Below are positions 52,303 to 60,634 of a DNA stretch of 64,000 nucleotides, piece after piece. Origin of the DNA: JAIPEI01 sp964443135 (GTDB lineage Bacteria; Desulfobacterota; DSM-4660; Desulfatiglandales; HGW-15); contig CAYUBQ010000009.1 of assembly GCA_964443135.1 (NCBI GenBank), forward strand, positions 1 to 64,000, read 5' to 3'. Under the pieces are notes generated by a model. The model was not told the origin of the DNA. It ran no database searches and worked only from the letters and a program-made list of their open reading frames with translations. The first letter of the stretch is position 1, and every line of letters starts with the position of its first letter. The position numbers and the translations under genes are program-made.

Positions 52303-55300
52303 TCAGGCCGGCGTTTCTTCGTGTTCGAGAAGGGGATCCAGGACGCCGGAGGCGCAGTCCCGGAATGCGCCGGTTTCCAGCGGGTCCTGGTTTCGGAAGC
52401 AGAGACCCACGTGGGGTTCGTCGCGGTCCCCGGGGGAGCGCTCGCTCCCCTCGTAGACCCTCCGGGCCGCCTGCAGCGCCCTCTGCTCGGATCCGGTGCG
52501 GCCGTACAGGGCCTGCACGTAGGCCCAGGAGCTTTCCGGGAAAAAGGGCAGAGGACGGAGAAGACCTTGCCGGTAGCGCTCGAGAAGACCCAGCAACAGA
52601 GGCTCCGCCTCGAGCACGGGGGCGAAACCCGACACCGCCCAACGGGGGCCCGGGTCCCGCGCCCTGCTCAAACCGATCACAACGCTTCGCCGGGAGCCCC
52701 CGGGCACCCCTTCGGCGAGATTCAAGACCAGGTGCCGAATCCAGGCGCTCAGGCGGTCCTTGACCTTGATGGTGGCAAAGCGGCGCTGACAGAGACCGTG
52801 GGCCCGGATCCCCTCCAGGGACCCGGTCAGGCGGAAGGGCCCGATCCCCAGGTCCACGGGCAACGGCTCCAGCGGCTCGCCGTCCAGGAACCGTGCGGTT
52901 CCGCTCACCAGGTCCGTGACGTCCCGGACGAGCTCATCGAACTGGACCCGGCCGGCGGGTCCGTGCGGGATCCTGCCCGAGGAGCCGGCGTGCTGGAAGA
53001 GGTCCCAGGGGTCTTCCCCGTTCGTGCATCGGTCCAGGAGACGCCGGCCGAGCTGGTACCGTTCCAGCCCCTCGACGGCAAAAGGCTCGCGGTCTTCGGG
53101 AAGGTCTTCCGCCGCTTCGAGCCGCAGGCCGATCCGGTCCCGCAGCAGGAAGGCCGAAGGATTGCGGAAAAAGCGCACGAGATCGTCGATCTCCACCTCG
53201 AGCCACTCCGGACCGGGCTCCGGAAGATCCTGCGAAAAGAACGGGGCCGGCGTCCGTTTGGCCTCGACGAGGGCCCTGGCGCACCGAAGGCGCTCCTTCG
53301 AGTAGGAGGCGAGGTCGCCTCCTCGAAAATAGTCCGGGCTGAAGGCCTGGAGGGGGTGCCGCACCACGATCCGGTCCAGGACCTCCCGGCCGGGCGTTTC
53401 GAATCCCTGCTCGATGACCTCCAGCAGCTCGCTCACGAGAACCGAGGGGGGGAGCGGGCTGTTGTCCTGCTGGCTCTGGCCGACGTAGCTCAGGTGGAGG
53501 TGGGAGCGGGCCGAGATCAGGGTTTCCAGGAACAGGTAGCGGTCGTCCTTCCTTCGTGAACGGTCACCCGGCCTCGGGTGGGCGTCCATGAGGTCGAAGT
53601 CCGGGGCCCGGCGGTTCCTGGGGTAGGCCTCGCCGTCCATTCCGAGGCAGCAGATGATCCGAAAGGGGATGCTTCGCATGGGGAGCATGGCACAGAAGGT
53701 GACCCCGCCCGTCATGAACCCGGTCCCCCGGGCTTCCTCCTCGAACCGCTGCTCCAGGAGAGAGCGGATCACGTCCAGGTGAAGGAGGGGGTCCTCGCCC
53801 TCCGCCCCCGCTCCCGTTGCGTGGAGGATGTCGTTCAACGCCCTGCGAAGGGAGAGGGCCTCGCGATGCGCCTCCGCCGTCGGCTCGAACATGCGATCGA
53901 GAAGGTCGTTCAAGTTGCGAAACCAGACACCGGGCGGGGCCGGCTGCTCGAGCCCGGGCAGGAGCTCGAACAGGGTGGATGCGAACCCCAGGAGCTTCTC
54001 GAGAACGAGCGCGTCCCCGCCCTCGACGTGATCGTACGGCAGGATGCCGCCGAAGGACCGTACCTCGCCCCCGGCCATGGCATACCCCAGGAGGAGGCGC
54101 TGGAGGCCTGCCGCCCAGGTGTTTTCCCGAAAAGCGGGCAGGCCTCTGCGGGCCCGGTCCTCTTCGTCCAGGCCCCACCGGATCCCCGTCTCCACGGCCC
54201 ACGTGCGTAGGGTCTCGAAATCCGTTTCGGAGAGCTGGAACCGGTTCATCACCGAGGGGGACTCCAGCACCCCCAGGACCCTGGACAGGCCGTATCGCTC
54301 CCGGCCCAGGTCCAGCAGGGCCAGGAACGTGCGGATGAGCTCGCTCTCCGTGCGGAGGCTCCGGTCCGCGATGCTGTAGGGAATGCGCTGGCGGTCCGTT
54401 TCGGGAGCGTCGAAAACGGCCCGGACGAAAGGGGCGTAGGTCTCGATGTCCGGGGTCGTCACCAGGATCTCGGACGGACGCAGGTCCGGGATCCGTTCGA
54501 ACCAGGCGAGGAGGCGATCGTGCAGGATTTCCACCTCCCGAAGCGGGCTGTGGCAGCTGTGTACGCGGATCGAATCGTCCGCAGGGGAGAGCCGCGTTCG
54601 TTGTCCCGAGGCCCCCCGATTGCGGAGGTCGAGCACGTCCGACTGCACGGCCCGGAGCAGGGTTTCTTCTCCGGGATCCGCAAAGCAGTCGTTCTCCTCG
54701 ACCGGGTACTCCTGGATCATGTCGAAGAAATCGCGGCCCGTCATCCCGGTGGAGGCGAGGATCGGGTGACCCTGCCGCCAGTGGAGGTATGCCTCCGCAT
54801 CCTCCGCCACGGTCCCGGTCACCCGCTCGATCACCCCGTCGCTGGCGATGTCCCCCCAGTACTCCCGGCAGGGATTCATCAGGAAGAGGTTCACCCGCGT
54901 GTGACGAGCCACCGCCGCGAGCAGGTCCAGGTGAAAGCGGGGGAGGGCCGGGATCCCGAAAACGGAGACGCGTTCGGGGAGTCGCCCGGGGGGAGGGTCT
55001 TCCAGCCGGGCGAGGAGAGACCGGGCCCGCTCGGCCCGGTGGGTTTCCCCGGAGAGTCGGCGGACCAGGGACCTCCAGATCTCGGCCTGCCAACCGCCCT
55101 GGTCCGAAAGCTCCCAGCTCCGGATCATGTCCGGGCGGAAGACCAGGTACTGATCGAAGAGGTGGGCGAGGCGCTCGGCCAGTTGAAAACGCCGGAGTCC
55201 CCGCTCGTCGCCCCGCAGGTAGCCGCGGACTTGATCGAACCCCGGCCGGCCGGACAGGGCTTCGAGCAGCCCGAGGATGCGCCACCTCAGTCGGGCCGGC

Positions 55301-55563
55301 TCGAAGGCGGTCGACGGGACGGACGTTCCCGTGAGCCGCCGATGGAGGTCGTCCGCGAACCGGTTCGGAAACGGGAAGGAGACGTTGGCGCAAACCCCCT
55401 GTCTTCTCGCGAGCTCCAGAGAGAGCCATCGCTCCATCCCCCGGCTCTGAACCACGATGAGCTCCGGTTCCAAGGGGTGGGTGAGGGGGTCGCGAAGCAG
55501 CTCAGCCAGGAGATCGACGAGATCTTCCAGGCGGTTGCCCGTGTGTAGGCGTAGGGCGCACAC
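52303..55563 (-). CDS. recC: RecC, exodeoxyribonuclease V gamma subunit
   Basis: A 1086-residue protein. It is a degenerate helicase-like subunit of RecBCD that scans for Chi. The N terminus LHTGNRLEDLVDLLAELLRD and VVQSRGMERWLSLELAR are typical RecC, as are FPFPNRFADDL and the CCLGMDGEAYPRN and DRRSRRKDDRYLFLETL-like segments near residue 640. GTG 55563 starts it; the Shine-Dalgarno is weak (GGAG 11 bases upstream). It is the first gene of the minus-strand recCBD run; 104 bp separate it from the HAMP gene. Confidence 0.92.
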   Translation of the reverse strand: MCALRLHTGNRLEDLVDLLAELLRDPLTHPLEPELIVVQSRGMERWLSLELARRQGVCANVSFPFPNRFADDLHRRLTGTSVPSTAFEPARLRWRILGLLEALSGRPGFDQVRGYLRGDERGLRRFQLAERLAHLFDQYLVFRPDMIRSWELSDQGGWQAEIWRSLVRRLSGETHRAERARSLLARLEDPPPGRLPERVSVFGIPALPRFHLDLLAAVARHTRVNLFLMNPCREYWGDIASDGVIERVTGTVAEDAEAYLHWRQGHPILASTGMTGRDFFDMIQEYPVEENDCFADPGEETLLRAVQSDVLDLRNRGASGQRTRLSPADDSIRVHSCHSPLREVEILHDRLLAWFERIPDLRPSEILVTTPDIETYAPFVRAVFDAPETDRQRIPYSIADRSLRTESELIRTFLALLDLGRERYGLSRVLGVLESPSVMNRFQLSETDFETLRTWAVETGIRWGLDEEDRARRGLPAFRENTWAAGLQRLLLGYAMAGGEVRSFGGILPYDHVEGGDALVLEKLLGFASTLFELLPGLEQPAPPGVWFRNLNDLLDRMFEPTAEAHREALSLRRALNDILHATGAGAEGEDPLLHLDVIRSLLEQRFEEEARGTGFMTGGVTFCAMLPMRSIPFRIICCLGMDGEAYPRNRRAPDFDLMDAHPRPGDRSRRKDDRYLFLETLISARSHLHLSYVGQSQQDNSPLPPSVLVSELLEVIEQGFETPGREVLDRIVVRHPLQAFSPDYFRGGDLASYSKERLRCARALVEAKRTPAPFFSQDLPEPGPEWLEVEIDDLVRFFRNPSAFLLRDRIGLRLEAAEDLPEDREPFAVEGLERYQLGRRLLDRCTNGEDPWDLFQHAGSSGRIPHGPAGRVQFDELVRDVTDLVSGTARFLDGEPLEPLPVDLGIGPFRLTGSLEGIRAHGLCQRRFATIKVKDRLSAWIRHLVLNLAEGVPGGSRRSVVIGLSRARDPGPRWAVSGFAPVLEAEPLLLGLLERYRQGLLRPLPFFPESSWAYVQALYGRTGSEQRALQAARRVYEGSERSPGDRDEPHVGLCFRNQDPLETGAFRDCASGVLDPLLEHEETPA

Positions 55564-55667
55564 GCGTGATGGACTCCAGCTCCTCCGGGGCAGGGTCGGC
55601 CCGCGCGGGCGAGCCGGGACCGCCCTGCTCCGCTCTGCAAAACGGTGGCGGGGCGTGCCCCTTCTTT

Positions 55668-56120
55668 CTAGCGTTTCGGGGCGCTGTTGGCAACCACGCT
55701 CTTCTCGTTCAGCCGTTCGATGAGGCGGTTGACCCGGAGGCAGAGGCCTTTGAGCTCGTCGTTCTTCCTCAGCCGGATGGGAGGGGCCTCCCCCCGCTCC
55801 AGGAGGTCGTCCAGGGTCGCCTCGATTCGAAGAAGCGGCCCTGCGACGCGGTGGGACAGGACGATCCCCATGGCCACGATGACAAAGCCGACAGGAATCC
55901 CGAACAGGGCGAGACGGAAGGCGATCCGCCGGAGGAGTTCGGGCATGACGTCTTCCGGGATGTGGGCGGACAGCACGGGCCAGAGGGTCAGGCAGGACTG
56001 GAAGAGCACGAACAGGGCGAACAGGACCAGGACCAACAGGAGGCGGAGCGTCACGCCGAGCTGGAGCTTCCGGTCCACCAGGTAGCGGGTGCGGTGTCTT
56101 TTGCGTGCAGGTACAGTCAT
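55668..56120 (-). CDS. Small membrane protein with two helices and a HAMP domain
   Basis: A 150-residue protein. It has a basic N terminus (KRHRTRYLVDRKLQ), a membrane helix at ~23-45, a short periplasmic loop with LTLWPVLSAHIPEDV, a second helix at ~70-92, and then a HAMP segment (SHRVAGPLLRIEATLDDLLE ... KNDELKGLCLRVNRLIE). There is no kinase, cyclase or chemotaxis output, so it is an orphan HAMP protein. Its start overlaps the pilin-like stop (ATGA). The pair is presumably co-translated, and it may act as an assembly or sensing partner. Confidence 0.75.
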   Translation of the reverse strand: MTVPARKRHRTRYLVDRKLQLGVTLRLLLVLVLFALFVLFQSCLTLWPVLSAHIPEDVMPELLRRIAFRLALFGIPVGFVIVAMGIVLSHRVAGPLLRIEATLDDLLERGEAPPIRLRKNDELKGLCLRVNRLIERLNEKSVVANSAPKR

Positions 56121-56473
56121 TGCTTGGAGATCGTTCCCGTGCGGTCGACTTGATAGGTGGCGGTCACGCCGGGGTGGTCGGCGAGGAGAAGGAGTGTGCC
56201 CTCGAAGCCGTCGTCCACCGTGATCTCGACCCCGTCCGTGGGTCGATACCCGTACGGCTCCAGCATCTCGTCGGTGAATTCTCCGCCGGCCTCGTCCGAG
56301 TGAAAGGCCACGGCGGCCTTGTAGGCGGCGGAGAGGTCGGACTGCATCGCAGCGGTGTAAGTCTGCTCCTGTAGCCTCATGGTGAGGTAGATGGCGATGC
56401 TGGCGAGCACCCCGACGATCATGGTCACGACCATGACCTCGAGCAGCGTGAAGCCCCGGGCGGCTGGTTTCAT
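56117..56473 (-). CDS. Type IV pilin-like (pseudopilin) protein
   Basis: A 118-residue protein with the class III signal RGFTLLEVMVVTMIVGVLAS, cleaved by prepilin peptidase after Gly7, and a single N-terminal hydrophobic helix. The globular part (YKAAVAFHSDEAGGEFTDEM...) is short and resembles small pilins or pseudopilins such as those with a single subunit gene. No pilus assembly genes are next to it. A good minus-strand promoter is at 56608-56636. ATG 56473 fits the short leader. Confidence 0.85.
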   Translation of the reverse strand: MKPAARGFTLLEVMVVTMIVGVLASIAIYLTMRLQEQTYTAAMQSDLSAAYKAAVAFHSDEAGGEFTDEMLEPYGYRPTDGVEITVDDGFEGTLLLLADHPGVTATYQVDRTGTISKQ

Positions 56474-56607
56474 GGAGGACGCCTTCGTTCGGAGGTTCGG
56501 GCTCTGTCCTTCGTACGACGAATCGCGGATACGGCAGGTTGCGCGGGGACGGCCCTGGGAGGTCCGTCCGGGGTTGGGGGGAACCCGACTTTGGGAGATA
56601 CTCGTGG

Positions 56608-56636
56608 ATCATATCAGGGAAATCTCGAATGTTCAA
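56608..56636 (-). promoter_or_regulatory. Promoter of the pilin-HAMP operon
   Basis: On the minus strand, TTGAAC (complement of 56631-56636) and TATGAT (complement of 56608-56613) with a 17-bp spacer. The start codon lies 135 bp downstream, giving a long leader. It is one of the strongest sigma-70-like matches in the window. Confidence 0.6.
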
Positions 56637-56733
56637 ATGTTTTTGTCTCCCGGAGTCCCATTCCGGCGTCCGGTTGCCGTCGTGGGATCGGTCCCGGCAT
56701 GTCACGGGGAAGGATCGGGTGGCACATTTTGGC

Positions 56734-56762
56734 TTGTGCCGGGCGATGGAGTTTCATACAAT
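56734..56762 (+). promoter_or_regulatory. Candidate promoter of the thiamine-binding-type gene
   Basis: TTGTGC (56734-56739) and TACAAT (56757-56762) with a 17-bp spacer, 75 bp before ATG 56838. Together with the opposite promoter at 56608, it accounts for most of the 364-bp space 56474-56837. I see no gene there. Confidence 0.45.
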
Positions 56763-56837
56763 ACGCGGTATCCCCCCAACAGAGACAGCCCTTTTCCAGG
56801 ACGTTCCCGGCGGCGGGCCGGAGGAGCGAGCGCCGAG

Positions 56838-57146
56838 ATGACGTTGATGGAGTTCTCCATGATCCCCCTGGACAAGGGGGCGAGCTTCAGCCCATACGTG
56901 GCCCGAACCCTGGCCATCGTGGAGGAGAGCGGCCTCGACTACCGGCTCAACCCCATGGGGACGGTGGTCGAGGGAGAGTGGCAGGAGCTCCTCGCCCTGC
57001 TGAGCCGCTGCTTCCAGGCCCTGTCCGCGGAGTCCGACAGGATCAGCCTCCAGGTGAAGTTCGACCACCGCAAGGGCGTCACCGGGGCCCTGGACACCAA
57101 GATCGGCAGCGTGGAGGAAAAGGCCGGGCGCTCCTTCAGGACCTGA
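56838..57146 (+). CDS. MTH1187/YkoF-type thiamine-binding-family protein (DUF77)
   Basis: A 102-residue small protein. It begins MEFSMIPLDKGASFSPYVAR, with LDYRLNPMGTVVEGEW and the central RISLQVKFDHRKG and GALDTKIGSVEEK blocks of the DUF77/MTH1187 ferredoxin-like fold, known to bind thiamine or similar ligands as dimers and tetramers. ATG 56838 or 56847 can serve as start; GGAGGAG lies upstream. It stands alone. A hairpin (57156-57182) follows the stop. Confidence 0.85.
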   Translation: MTLMEFSMIPLDKGASFSPYVARTLAIVEESGLDYRLNPMGTVVEGEWQELLALLSRCFQALSAESDRISLQVKFDHRKGVTGALDTKIGSVEEKAGRSFRT

Positions 57147-57155
57147 TCCCTGACG

Positions 57156-57182
57156 GGTTCCAAGGGCCGCGAGCCCGGAACC
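57156..57182 (+). terminator. Hairpin downstream of the thiamine-binding-type gene
   Basis: GGTTCC (57156-57161) pairs with GGAACC (57177-57182) and GGGC (57164-57167) with GCCC (57173-57176), separated by a two-base bulge. It starts 9 bp after the stop codon. No T tract follows, so factor-independent termination is uncertain. Confidence 0.35.
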
Positions 57183-57299
57183 TGTTCGGAAACCGAAGCG
57201 ACGAGACGAGTTCACTGAATGGGTAAATTGGGTACCTGATTTCTACAAGATAATAGCGTATTGAAACCTTCGCCGTTTGCTGTACTCTTAAAGCCGAGG

Positions 57300-57402
57300 A
57301 TGGACGCATTCGCAAAACCCGCTCACGCGCCGCTGGGGACGGTATAACCTGTTGAAATCCCAGGGGCAGATCTCGAGGATTCGGGCTTTTTGCGACTCCG
57401 TC
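57300..57402 (-). repeat. Dispersed ~100-bp element with inverted-repeat ends, copy 3
   Basis: In reverse complement this copy runs from GACGGAGTCGCAAAAAGCCC through CTCGAGATCTGCCCCTGG and GCGGCGCGTGAGCGGG to TTTTGCGAATGCGTCCAT. It is the same element as 17315-17414 and 43992-44095 but inverted relative to them. It lies directly upstream of the FHA gene. Confidence 0.8.
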
Positions 57403-57419
57403 AAGATTGGATCGTTGTC

Positions 57420-57941
57420 ATGAAGGCGGGAATGGAGCTCACGCACATGGCGAGGACCGAGCAGGCCCCAAAGACCCAGCCTCTGATCGCATTTTGCGAG
57501 GAATGCGGCGCCCGACTCAAGCTCACCCCTGAGGAGGTCGCAAGGGCGCCCGGCTACATCCATTGCCGAAACTGCAGCGAGGTCATCAAGATCGCCCAGC
57601 CCAAGCGCCTCGCCTACGACCTGGAGCTCCGCCTGGGTGAGCAGACCGTGAGGATGGACCCTGCGCGTCCGATCCTCACCATCGGACGAAAACGGCACAA
57701 CGATCTCGTTCTCCCCCACCGGAAGGTGTCCCGGACCCATTCCGCCATCGTCTACCTCGACGACCGCTACACCCTGTTCGACCTCAGCCTGAACGGCACC
57801 TTCGTCCGCTTTGACGGCGGCGAGGAGCTCCTGCTCCGCAAGAACAGGACCGCACTTCAGGGGGCGGGTCTCATCGGCCTCGGGAAATCCCTTCCCCCCC
57901 TGCTCGAGCACGCCATCCGCTTCCGGGTCATCCGGGGCTGA
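57420..57941 (+). CDS. FHA-domain protein with N-terminal zinc ribbon
   Basis: A 173-residue protein. A zinc-ribbon segment (CEECGARLKLTP ... IHCRNC, two CxxC pairs) precedes an FHA domain at ~65-155 with GRKRHNDLVLPHRKVSRTHS (the GR, S-R-x-H phosphothreonine-binding positions) and LSLNGTFV. FHA domains read Thr phosphorylation, and a Ser/Thr kinase gene lies 3 kb away. The start is uncertain: ATG 57420, 57432 or 57447 all remain possible. Confidence 0.83.
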   Translation: MKAGMELTHMARTEQAPKTQPLIAFCEECGARLKLTPEEVARAPGYIHCRNCSEVIKIAQPKRLAYDLELRLGEQTVRMDPARPILTIGRKRHNDLVLPHRKVSRTHSAIVYLDDRYTLFDLSLNGTFVRFDGGEELLLRKNRTALQGAGLIGLGKSLPPLLEHAIRFRVIRG

Positions 57942-57946
57942 CCCGG

Positions 57947-60634
57947 TCACATCAGGGCATGAATGTTTTTCACGCGATTGGCCATCTCCGTCAGATCCGC
58001 GGAGAGGACCTCCAGGAATGCGTCGCTGTCGGGCGTGCGGCCTTTCTGAAAGGTGATTGCGGCCCCGGCGAGCTTGACGTCCAGCGGGGCTCCCCCCAGC
58101 TCGAAGGATTCGTTGTGGAGGAGCTTCATGGAGCGTCTCAGGGCGAGCTTGGCGTCCCCGAGAGGGGTCAGCGGGAGGAGGGCGATCATCTGGTTTCTCC
58201 GGACCGTGCCCACGAGATCCGTGTCCCGCACGATCCTGGCGAGCCGGTGGAGCACCTGGTCCAACAGGGCCCGGGCCGGGATCTTTTTCCCGGGACGCTT
58301 CTCCTTGAACTTGGCCCGCACCACGGTGAACGCCAGCGCGGAGAAGGGAAGCTCATAGCGGGCGGCCTTGCTGATCTCCTTCTCGATGAAGAGCTTCAGG
58401 TTGGCCTGGGTGAGCACGCCCGGAGGCATCTCCCTGTTCTCCTCCCGCTCGACGCGAATCTGTTTCTGCCGCTCGATCTCTGTGTAGATCTGGGCGAAAT
58501 CGTCCTCGTCCAGGGCGCTGGTGTCCGCCCTCTGTCTCACGGCCTTCAGAAGCTCGCCGAGCTCGGCGCTCTCGCTCACGCTTCGCTCGATCGCCTGGAG
58601 CACGGTGAGCTCCTCGATCTCCTTGCCCCCGATGTCGAGGCCGGTGGATCGCATGTAGTCCAGCTTGATCTTGTCCACGATGGAGTCGAGCCGCTCGTTG
58701 AGCTTGCCCTCGATGCGGGACAGCACGTCCTCCTGGACGTCCATCTCGCGGAGCTGCCGGACCAGCTTCGACTCGACGCCCGTGATCACCTTCCTCAGGT
58801 GTCCGTCGTCGCCCTCACCCAAAGCCGCGTCCCTGCCCAGGTCGGTGCCCAGCTTCTCCACATAATCCACCAGGACGTCGGTGAGCGCCTGCTCGTCCCC
58901 CTGGCCCTTTCGAATCTCGGCGGCGATGGACATGAGCTCGGCGGCCTGCTTCGGGTCCTTCTTGATCTCCTCGATGAGGGCGTCGCCGTCCACGCCGACC
59001 TGCTCGCCCGCCTCCTGGAGCACCCTGGCGAGCCCTTCGTCCTGGAGCTCCCGGCCCAGGTCCTTGATCAGCTGGAGGTAGTCGGCCAGGGGCATCCCCG
59101 CCTCCAGAAGAGCGGTCTTGAACTTGGGGAGAAGCCGCTTGAGCTCGCCGGGTTCCGGGACGAGGCGACGGAGGATCTGGGCCATGCGTGCGGTGGTCAC
59201 GTTGCCGGCCCGGTACTCGTCCCCCACGATCTGGAGCAGGACCCGGTCCGTGAGCTGGTCCGCCTTTTCCAGGATCGCAGCCTCGTTTTCATAGGCGATC
59301 CCCAGGGCCTTCTGAGACTCGATTCCCTGGATGAGCTCGGACTTCATCTGAAAGACGGCCATGGCCAGGTCCTGCAGGTCGACGTCGCTCTCCCCGCTGA
59401 GGCTCTTCTCGATCTCGCTGCTGATCAGGTCGAGCTGGTGCGCCAGCACGGTGCCCGGCTGAGCTGGGGGTCCGCCTTCCCCGGCTCCTTCTCCGCCGGT
59501 CGAAACGGGCCCGGCCGGTCCGGTCCCGTCGGCCGGCACGCCGGCAGGCCGTGCTCCGGGCGCTGAACCGCCTGCCCCCCCGGTCCCTGCCCCGGGGCCC
59601 TCGCCAAGACCGGAATCGGGTTTCTCGCGGAGACCTTCATCGGTTGCTGAGCCTGCTGTGCCTGCTCCGGGTCCGGGCCCTGCACCGGCAGCGGTTCCGG
59701 AGCCTGCGTCCGCACCTTCCCCGAGGCCTGCGCCGGGCCCCGCGCCGGGTCCTGCACCGGGACCTCCTCCGGGGCCTCCTCCGGGGCCTCCTTCGGCTCC
59801 TGCCCCGGGCCCTGCTTCCGGACCTGCTCCGAATCCTGCGCCGGGTTCCGCATCGGGGTCCATGGTCTGTCCGGGGACCGAATCCGCGGCAGGGGAGGCC
59901 CCCGAGCCGAGGCTCGGGCCTTGTCCCCCGCTTTCGCCCGGCGCCGTTTCTCCGGAGCCGTCTCCGGCTTCCCCCGCCGCCTTGACGGCGGCCAGGTCGT
60001 TGTCGATCATGCTCCTGGAGACCTGCGAGGGGTTCGTCATGAGGTTCCGGACGGACAGGGTCTTCTCGAACTCCTCGGTGAGCACGTTTTCCAGGAGGGC
60101 GTCCAGAAACATCTTCTTGGACTTGCGTTCCGCTTCCGAGGACACCTCGGGGGTCATCTTCTTGAGGGCCTCCCGGGAGACCACCTCGTCGTCGCTCGTG
60201 ACCTTCTGGTAGTAGACGTGATTGAGGCGAAGGTGCCGAATGCCCTTCTGCTCGATCGCCCGGATCATGGCCTCCGCATCGGGGTACTGCTGAATCGACG
60301 TGAACACCTCCATGAACTGGCGGAGCTCGTTTTTCCGCAGCCCCTTGTAAAAGGAGACCGATCGAATCCCGGCCTTTTTGAAGTAGGTGACCAGGCGGTT
60401 CACGTTGATGCGGGGGTCGAGGGGTTCCTCGTCGATGAAGAACCGCTCCTGGCTCAGAATGAAGACGAGCGGCGACATCTGGTTGATCAACTCCTCGGCC
60501 ACGGTGAAGAAGGCCTCCAGTGCATCCCGGAAATAGGGATGATCCGGCTGGTACATGGTCGCGCGGTTCATGAGGAGGGACAAGGAGCGTCCGAACTGGG
60601 CCATCTGGAGCTTGAAGCGATTTGCGTCCTTCAC
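57947..60634 (-). CDS. Large cytoplasmic protein with Gly/Ala/Pro-rich linker and degenerate GGDEF-like C terminus
   Basis: An 895-residue protein. Residues 1-225 are helical (LMNRATMYQPDHPYFRDALE...). About 235-410 are a low-complexity Gly/Ala/Pro/Glu linker. Residues 420-720 are helix-rich. The C-terminal ~170 residues look like a GGDEF fold (LLDQVLHRLARIVRDTDLVG...) with the GGDEF loop replaced by RRNQM, so no diguanylate cyclase activity is expected. GTG 60634 follows AGGAAGG and overlaps the kinase stop (GTGA). It is probably a substrate or partner of that kinase. Function otherwise unrecognised. Confidence 0.75.
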   Translation of the reverse strand: MKDANRFKLQMAQFGRSLSLLMNRATMYQPDHPYFRDALEAFFTVAEELINQMSPLVFILSQERFFIDEEPLDPRINVNRLVTYFKKAGIRSVSFYKGLRKNELRQFMEVFTSIQQYPDAEAMIRAIEQKGIRHLRLNHVYYQKVTSDDEVVSREALKKMTPEVSSEAERKSKKMFLDALLENVLTEEFEKTLSVRNLMTNPSQVSRSMIDNDLAAVKAAGEAGDGSGETAPGESGGQGPSLGSGASPAADSVPGQTMDPDAEPGAGFGAGPEAGPGAGAEGGPGGGPGGGPGAGPGAGPGAGLGEGADAGSGTAAGAGPGPGAGTAGSATDEGLREKPDSGLGEGPGAGTGGAGGSAPGARPAGVPADGTGPAGPVSTGGEGAGEGGPPAQPGTVLAHQLDLISSEIEKSLSGESDVDLQDLAMAVFQMKSELIQGIESQKALGIAYENEAAILEKADQLTDRVLLQIVGDEYRAGNVTTARMAQILRRLVPEPGELKRLLPKFKTALLEAGMPLADYLQLIKDLGRELQDEGLARVLQEAGEQVGVDGDALIEEIKKDPKQAAELMSIAAEIRKGQGDEQALTDVLVDYVEKLGTDLGRDAALGEGDDGHLRKVITGVESKLVRQLREMDVQEDVLSRIEGKLNERLDSIVDKIKLDYMRSTGLDIGGKEIEELTVLQAIERSVSESAELGELLKAVRQRADTSALDEDDFAQIYTEIERQKQIRVEREENREMPPGVLTQANLKLFIEKEISKAARYELPFSALAFTVVRAKFKEKRPGKKIPARALLDQVLHRLARIVRDTDLVGTVRRNQMIALLPLTPLGDAKLALRRSMKLLHNESFELGGAPLDVKLAGAAITFQKGRTPDSDAFLEVLSADLTEMANRVKNIHALM
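59640..59860 (-). repeat. Imperfect short tandem repeats coding the Gly/Ala/Pro linker
   Basis: Within the preceding gene, short degenerate units such as GGGGCCTCCTCC and relatives follow one another (plus-strand view), encoding GPGAGPGAG-type sequence. The reading frame is kept. Such tracts can vary in length between strains. Confidence 0.6.

Noticed and set aside
55650..55661. GGGGCGTGCCCC hairpin after the HAMP gene as terminator
   Set aside because: Only four pairs with a four-base loop and a weak downstream T run; not supportable.
59640..59860. Short GC-rich repeats considered as a CRISPR array
   Set aside because: Units are degenerate, have no spacers and stay in frame within a coding sequence.
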